Made by a program: the position numbers and the translations under genes. A DNA stretch of 64,000 bases from Gigaspora margarita. Its lineage: Eukaryota > Glomeromycota > Glomeromycetes > Diversisporales > Gigasporaceae. The notes beneath the pieces were generated by a model. It did not search any database and was not told the DNA's origin. It worked only from the letters and a program-made list of their open reading frames with translations. Location of the stretch: positions 165,499-229,498 of the forward strand of contig WTPW01000316.1 in assembly GCA_009809945.1 (NCBI GenBank), in the 5' to 3' direction. How positions within the stretch are numbered: position 1 is the stretch's first letter; each line of letters begins with the position of its first letter. Below, piece by piece: positions 57,376-64,000 of this stretch.

Positions 57376-60300
57376 CCGTATTTTCGCGAAATAACGGGCA
57401 TGGGCGTTATTTAGAAAATCGTACCCCCCCAAAAAATCATGCGATGTCTCAAAATAACGCCCATGCATGTCCCAAAATAACGCGCACTCATAATGCCAAA
57501 CAGGTTTATATGTTACAGTAACACAAAATAAATATGATAAAATCGATAAATACTATGTACGTACATAAAAAAATTAGGAATTCATTTAACCTTTAATTTA
57601 GCATTATAAAAAAACTTTATTTACGGCGCAAAAATTCAATTATAATTTATGGGCAAGTACTATAGAGGAACAACTTCGAAGTACCCTCTCGACAGATTCT
57701 TTTTTATCCAAATGTCACAAAGACTAAAAAGGTTCTTTTTTTTTACTTTTTTTTTTTTTATAATAAATAATACTGCGATAGATCTAAAAGGTATTATAAA
57801 ATGTGTCTGTATAAAAAGTTCAACTAATCAGATAAACTCGTGTGAATTTATTATACACATACCTGTATTTAATCATTTATTTTTTGGTTTGTTTTCAAAA
57901 ATTAGTTATCTTCATTTTTTCGTTTTTAGCATTATTATGATTCAATTTAAAGATTTAGGCAGCATCTAATAGCGGTGGCCCTGCCGATCTAACTGATCCA
58001 CCAGTAAAGGCCCATATGATCCAACGTTCTACCAATAGTGGCATACAGTTCTAACTAATATGCTTTAATATGTTTTTAATTAATATAGTTGCATATTAAT
58101 AAAACTATCTATTTAATTTATCTTACCTATAAGGACTGTTAAACTTGGTGACCAACTGTTGAATTAAAATAAAGGTTACGAATTATCAAAAAAAAAAACT
58201 TTTTTTTTTAAAATTCTCAAAAAGATAAGTATGGTAAATTCTTTCTCTAAGTTATTTATTCGATCTGTTAATTCTATGATTAATCAATTTCCATTGCATC
58301 ATAAATTCCTTCCTCATTCATCGCCTCATACAATATTTCCATTCCTTCGACATCCATTGCCTCATATATCATTTCCGTTTCTTCATAATCCATTTCTTCG
58401 TCATTCTTATCAGAATCACTATCGTATGACACATCATTATCTGAAACAAAAAAACTATCATTATTATTCAGCTCATCTCCTAAAAGAATGCCTTCTTCTA
58501 TTGGTAACTCGTCCAAATGGTTTTCGATAATGGCTTTGAGGCGGCTTGACATTTTTTCATCTTCACTACTATCGGGGTTGAGCGTGAGTCTGCTTGCTTC
58601 GAAAGATCTAATTAAAATATTCAGACTAATTTCTTTCCAAGTTTCTGATACCCATTCACAAACTTGCTCATATGGAGCTTTTTTTTGGTTTCCTTTTTTT
58701 GTATATTGCTTTTTTCCATTATCCATCCATTCTTCCCACCTTCTTTTCATCCCCTTTTTGAAAGGTTTGTCGACTGAAACATCTGGAGGCTGTAAAACGC
58801 TGGTCGTTCTGCCGGGCATTTTTATAACTTCTAGGCCTTCTGCTTCTAATGCTTTAATAACATTGTTACGAGTGTGACTGCGATGTTTATCCACAAAAAG
58901 TATACCCTTATTCTTAAAAAATCCATTGGGCCTTGCTCTAATGACACGGGGAATGTAAGTAGAAATTAATAAATCTCCGTTCATATTTGCTGAGGGAGCC
59001 GCTGTTACCACAATATCCTGGAGAAATCTCCCCTTGGGGGGTTTTTTTAACTTGAAGATTATGGTTGGTGGAAGTTTTTCACCAGCAGCAGTGTAACCAA
59101 GAACTACTGTAAAACATAGTTTGTCATTTCCCATAGTTTTTACAGGCACTTCACAAACACCTTCGAATTCAATCGTTGAGTTTCGTGGCATATCAAACCA
59201 TATTGGAGTTTCGTCAAAAGATAAAATATATTTTTTTTCAATATTGTATGTTTTCTTACGCGCGAAGTCTTGAGAAAATTTTTAATTACTAAAGGAATAT
59301 CTTCGGGAACTTTCTGTGCTAATTGTGTTCTAGCAAGTTGTACTAAATTATGCCATTGCTTAAAACGTTCAGCCCAACCACGTGAAAACTTCATATTTCT
59401 AATATCCAGGTCTTTGCTTAAGTCTCTAGCTTTTTTTATGATCAAGGATGTTATAACTGCTGTTTTTTCTTCTCTTCTTTTTTTAATAAACTTTAACAAC
59501 TCTTCTTCTAACGCGGGGTGTGTTACTTTTCAACCGCAACCTTTGAGAACTCGCACCTGATTTATATTTAAATATTTATCCTCTTTAATATTTTCAAACT
59601 CTTTTTTCTGCTTACACCACTCTTGGACTCATTTTCGGTCAATTTTAAAGAATACAGCAGCTTGATGATTGGAGGTAGTTTCTGCATATGAAATTACTTC
59701 AAGCTTAAATGCAATAGTGTAACTCCTTTTTGTGTTCATATGTACTTTGTAAACGAAGACAACCTATATTCAAAACAAATTAGACATTTTATATATTGTA
59801 AAAGTTCATAGTACAAGAAAAAAAAAGTACATACATACAGTATTATTAGCTTCGCTACATTGTTCGGTTTGATTTCAATATCTGAAGGTGATTCTTTATA
59901 CTTAATTTTTTTTTTTTCTTATTTTTTTTAATGTTATTTTCCCATAAGTTTAACATAACGGTAGTCTTATTTGCTTTAACGTATATCATATTTTGTGCTT
60001 AGATTTTAGCATATGTTTTTGAGAAATAAAAAATGGCAAAACAAGATTCTTATATGTAGAAATACAGCAATATGTTTTTTTTAAAAAAATGCACAGATGA
60101 TTTTCTCACGATAGTCTTATACCAGTATTTTTTTGTTTGTACGTACGTATGTACATACATATATAAAAAGTGAAATGGCGCATATGACAACCAAATTTGT
60201 GAGCAATATAATGCATATCGCTAATAAATTTGTTGTATCGCTATATGATGTTGAACGTATATATGTACATATTTACTGATTTTCTCTTGCCAATACTATT

Positions 60301-60448
60301 TATATATAACGCACATGGGCGTTATTTAAAAAATTAGGTTTATTAAAAAATTAACTATTGTTTCAAAATAACGCCCATGCGTGTACTCTAATTAATGCAC
60401 ATAGACTCAAAATAACACGCAGATGGGCATTATTTCATGAAAATACGG
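57376..60448 (-). mobile_element. Pogo-type DNA transposon (3.1 kb)
   Basis: Inverted ends CCGTATTTTCGCGAAATAAC (left) and, inverted from the right, CCGTATTTTCATGAAATAAT are flanked by TA (57374-75 and 60449-50). Both subterminal regions carry several copies of AATAACGCCCATGC(G/A)TG (57,390-57,490 and 60,308-60,435), likely transposase binding sites. The transposase lies on the minus strand. About 860 bp between its stop and the left end (57,420-58,279) shows no recognised gene; 57,970-58,060 has a short stretch of higher GC. Confidence 0.9.
58280..59739 (-). pseudogene. Pogo/CENP-B-family DDE transposase, broken
   Basis: Would bind the element's ends and cut and paste it. From ATG at 59,739: an N-terminal psq-like HTH (SYTIAFKLEVISYAE…), then a CENP-B-type HTH (about 59,500-59,330, with KFSRGWAERFKQWHNL), then the DDE_1 catalytic domain. 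Its acidic triad is visible: Asp in LSFDETP, Asp in ILFVDKHRSH and Asp in LQPPDVSVDKPFK. The C-terminus is acidic with repeated YEAM(D/N)xEG units. Damage: two in-frame TGA codons (near 59,633 and 59,530), each where Arg is expected, and a one-base shift in an A8 run (about 59,232) just before the first Asp. The shift could be a sequencing error; the stops probably are not. Confidence 0.88.
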
Positions 60449-60450
60449 TA

Positions 60451-61517
60451 ATAGAATTTTTATTTTACAAAATGATATATGTTAAAGATAGTAAGTATTA
60501 AATCATTTTATATAGAGTGAAAGATCAATCTACAAATTTTTTTTAAAAAAATTGCGATATCTTATAATTTCACTAATAAAACTGTTCTAAGTGTCTTAAC
60601 AAAAAAAATTCTTTACAAAATTTTAATATATGTATAGTTAGTTTGTTTATATTATATTGATTGTTAATATAAATTTATATAATCTAATTGTATGTATTTT
60701 TTATATCACAATGTTAATTATCTGTACCAAAACTCATACCATTTGAACTAGTAAAGTTAGTAAAGTGTTGCAAAATCTGAGTCACTAATGGTTCAATTTG
60801 TACAGATATACAGTTCACTACAGGCCAATTCAAGCCTCTTATATATATAATCCAGGTTTAATCTATGCTATCTAAACCCATGCAATTCCATCTTCAACCC
60901 AGTAAATTTTCTTATAGAGAGGGTGTTCAGAATGCTGCAATTGCAGAAATTCTGGTACATTTTTATAATAGAATTTGCAGAATCTGTAGTTAAATAGTAT
61001 ATTTTTATTGATCTAATGATTTTGAACTTGCAAAATTTGCTAAATTTGAGGTGTAGTTTATTGTTAGACTTGAAATAATACTTTAACTGTCTTGCAAATA
61101 CCTGTACAAAGCTACCAAATAATATCGATAGTGCTAGCTAAAGTAACTGCAAAAATTTGTACAAATATATGTAAATAATATTGCAGAAACCCTATAATAA
61201 ATCTTTTGGAATTTTAATTATCCTTTTTTTTTTTGTTCAAAAAAATTGACTTGTTCTAAACATTTAAAAGATGTTTATTGGATGTATATGTTTTTATACA
61301 ATAATTTTCAATCAAAAAACTTATTTTTTACACTCCTACAAACTTTATTAAAAATTTACAATTTTAGAACAAACATATTTTATAAAGCAATATACTATAA
61401 GATGTTTAAACATTTTTATACAAAATACTATTTATATATACTAAACTAAATCTACCTTTACTACATATTCTATCCTAACCCAACCACAAACTCAAACTCT
61501 ATCAGCAAAATAAATAA
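60451..61517. other. AT-rich non-coding region
   Basis: No supported gene, and no clear repeat boundary. Confidence 0.35.
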
Positions 61518-61680
61518 CGAAATCTTTTGAAAGAAATTGCATGCCAAAATCTTTCAAAGAATTGTGATTGACGTGCTAACTTTCAAAAGAATCGCAATCT
61601 TTCAAAAATTTCAGCATATATTTCTTTCAAAATATTTCAAAAGAAATTTCAAAATACTGTCAGCCCTCCCCAAACCGGTA
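61518..61680. repeat. Dispersed repeat fragment (minus orientation)
   Basis: The reverse complement starts CCGGTTTGGGGAGGGCTGAC and continues into TTTTGAAATTTC modules. It matches 17,250-17,320 in its far part and the start of the 63,226 copy at its near end. Confidence 0.55.
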
Positions 61681-61899
61681 TGCATGGTGGACAAGTTCTG
61701 TATCAGTTTAGAAGGTTATTGGATTTGAAAAAATCACGTGATCGATGGATAACTAATCTACCAATCAGATTGCCAGATTTGAAAATACAGTATATTCGGA
61801 TAGAAAATTTTTTTTAAAATTTAAGATACTATAATTAAAAAGTTTTCCACATTTGCCATTATATGCAAACAATTGATTTTATTATTTCGAAAAAGCATT

Positions 61900-62480
61900 G
61901 CATGCATGTTTCTTATATTGGAATAATCCAGTCTAATATACTAGTGGTTTCCTGCCTACATAATACGGACTGACCGTTAGTATTAATATGTGTAATATTG
62001 GTATTTGCAGTTACTGTATATAGCACTTGGGTGTAGCCTAGCACTACATAATGCAGGCTGACCATCAATATGAACATGCTGATATTGATATTCACGGATA
62101 TCTATGAATTCCATTAGAAGGAAGGGTTGAGTCACAATTTGTAGTCTGTTGCAGCTGAGTGAGCAATCGTTGGCACAAGGCCCATTGCATTTCCTATGGA
62201 GTTATCTTCATTCTCATTGCCATGCTTTATCAAATTAGTGATTACTATTTGTGGAAAGACATTCAAATTATACTCATCTCCTTTGATTATCCAGACTGGA
62301 CTTGTTCCGGTTGATGGTTCCATGATGCGCATCAATATACTTAGCATCTTTTCGATTTGTTGATTTTACGTCAACTTGAATTAAGGGATGCTTGCGCCAA
62401 TCTACCAATCTGGTTTGGTAGACTAAATTAGGTGGGTTTCTGAATGTGAACGTGTTTACATTCTCATTCAAATTTTAAAT
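61900..62480 (-). pseudogene. Unrecognised decayed coding fragment
   Basis: The minus strand has overlapping open pieces in different frames (62,471-62,274; 62,347-62,132; 62,095-61,913) with codon use above background. An 86-88-bp near-duplication (about 61,957-62,044 and 62,043-62,110) encodes repeated H-I-(N/D)-x-DGQ-like text in alternating frames. No family recognised. It could be a repeat rather than a gene. Confidence 0.25.
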
Positions 62481-63225
62481 TAGCTTCGAATTCATGAGAA
62501 AATATAATATGGCCATAATATACCAAAAAGTAGATTAGATAAAACAAATCTTGTAAAAAAAAATTGCTTTGAAAATTGTAAAATAAAAAAAAGGATACTA
62601 TCGGGATAATAATACCCATTTTAAAAATCCTGTATCTTGCTATAAAATTTTTACAATCCTGTATTCGCAAGGAAGTTCGAAAAGAAAAAGCCAATAAGCA
62701 AGTTCAAAATAAATTGGAACAATACTTCAAAGCTTGAATTTTTTTTTTTTTACTAAAAATACTTACATAGAAGGACAGATTCTTTGAGAAATTTTGTTAT
62801 AATAAAACCGTGCTCTATAGTCACTCTAAGTGCAACCCTTTTAAGTTCTAATGAAATGCATTTAGAGTTAACTGTAAAATAAAAATTGAAATTACATTAG
62901 TGAATCTTCTTACTGTTTATTAACAATGAAGTATAATATGAAAAAGCTATAAAAGATCAATGAATGTAGCATAGTTAGATTTTTGCTTGTGCTTAAATCT
63001 GAACTGTCTCTTTTTTTATGTATGTACGTACGTAATTGCAAGTATTTCTATCACATTAAAATTCATGATTTTAATTGGCCAATAATCATATAACCACATC
63101 TTACGATCAGGAACTTATATATCTGGCCTATCAGATATCAGAAATAGCAGGTTATCAGATATGAATTAGGGAACAGGCCCAGTGAATCGATTTTTAACTG
63201 ATTATAGCAGAATATCAGTTTTGAC
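62481..63225. other. AT-rich non-coding region
   Basis: No gene supported. TTTTAAAGAACATG-type or MITE ends were not found. 63,000-63,040 has GTACGTACGTAA. Confidence 0.3.
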
Positions 63226-63570
63226 AGGATCGGTTTGGAGAGGGCCGATAGCATTTCAAAATATATTGCGAAATATTGTAAAATAGAATAAATAAAAACA
63301 ATGCATCCCCATACCTAATTATCTCTTTCCGGGTTACAGTAGGCAATATTTTGCATATTATCGCAATATTTCGTAATATTTCGCAAAATTTTCGAAATTT
63401 TTTAAAAAAATAAATAAGCGATATACATATTCACATAATTACACTTTTGCAAATTTTTGAACATTTTTACAGGTTTTCGCATTGTTCCGCAATTTAATAT
63501 AAAATTTTATATATTTTTATTTATTATTATACATTATATATTTTAAATTTATTTTAAATTAAGGGAAAAT
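63226..63570. repeat. Dispersed repeat fragment (plus orientation)
   Basis: Begins TCGGTTTGGAGAGGGCCGAT, continues with AATATTTCGCAAAA modules, and ends in sequence similar to the reverse complement of 16,930-17,160. Same family as 61,518-61,680, in the opposite orientation. Confidence 0.6.
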
Positions 63571-63639
63571 GTTTTTCGTGCATCCGCATGGCCGTGCACC
63601 CTATATGCATGCATATAAATAAGATCATTAAGATAAGAT

Positions 63640-64000
63640 TTTTATTATTTTTTTTTTATTATTTTTTTTTTTGCTTTTTTTATTTATTTTTGTTACTAAT
63701 TTTTTTTTTTCTTTTTAGCTGCCATCATGTCGTCGTAGGTGTCTTCGCTGGTGTTTTTCTTGGTTTTCGACGTAGTTGGTGCCGTCGTTGGTGTCTCGTC
63801 GCAAGGTGTCTCATCGCAGGTGTCGGCATTAGATTTTCTTCTAGGTTTGGTGTCCTTATACTTTCGATTTTGTAGAGTGCTTCTTGTGTGCGTCTTCGTG
63901 GGTGACCTTGTGTGCGTCCTCGTAGGGTGGTCTTGTTCGGTTTCCCTGATGTTCATACAACGTGGTCTACAGCTTGTTTAGTGAGTTTTTTTTTTTTTTT
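63640..64000 (-). other. GC-richer segment between T tracts, possibly retroposed
   Basis: 63,720-63,975 is near 50% GC, far above the flanks. On the plus strand it follows a T-rich tract (63,640-63,715), i.e. an A-rich tail in minus orientation, and it runs into another T tract at the window edge. The minus strand is open for 86 codons (63,956-63,696) with a Thr/Lys/Arg-rich repetitive text (TRTHTRSPTKTHTRS, ETPCDETP). This could be a retroposed copy of a transcript or a coding repeat. It is cut by the window end. Confidence 0.3.

Noticed and set aside
57649..57969. 106-codon plus-strand open frame inside the pogo element
   Set aside because: Phe/Ile-rich AT-biased translation with poly-Phe from T runs; no family features, opposite to the transposase.

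Overview
This window is nuclear DNA of an AT-rich, intron-rich fungus, most likely an early-diverging Mucoromycota lineage and plausibly an arbuscular mycorrhizal (Glomeromycotina) species. That placement is an inference. It rests on the very low GC, the short GT-AG introns of about 66-110 nt, a front-end fatty acid desaturase that resembles the Mortierella delta-5 enzymes, and the dense, nested transposon landscape. There is no operon structure, Shine-Dalgarno signal or CRISPR.

Layout: positions 1-29,600 are almost entirely repeats. A 1.7-kb foldback carries a SINE insertion. A decayed Ty3/gypsy-like gag-protease region (about 2.8-12.8 kb) is split by a 6.8-kb LINE with a 16-bp target-site duplication, by pogo-like MITEs and by a hAT MITE nested inside one of them. 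Further along lie long foldbacks, tandem arrays of palindromic ~320-bp units and an 846-base assembly gap inside a hairpin. The gene-bearing part runs from 29.6 to 54.5 kb. It holds a four-exon bHLH transcription factor (minus), a relic of a protein kinase (minus), an 18-exon EFL1/RIA1 GTPase for 60S ribosome maturation (plus) and a 14-exon delta-5-type desaturase (plus). Both large plus-strand gene models were assembled exon by exon and stay in frame throughout (1,088 and 456 residues). From 55.7 kb on the window is repeat-rich again: a tRNA-headed SINE with perfect duplications, a second copy of a 537-bp MITE, and a 3.1-kb pogo-type transposon with a broken transposase.

The genes are functionally independent of one another: transcription control, ribosome biogenesis and lipid desaturation. 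The most notable points are a U12-type AT-AC intron in EFL1, two SINEs that share a conserved core but differ in head and tail, a LINE ORF1 built of repeated units that overlaps ORF2 by ATGAGTAA, premature stops in three unrelated transposons that fit C-to-T transitions, and a short CTAAGTAAACTTGTTCAG-like motif that recurs at the ends of many different palindromes.
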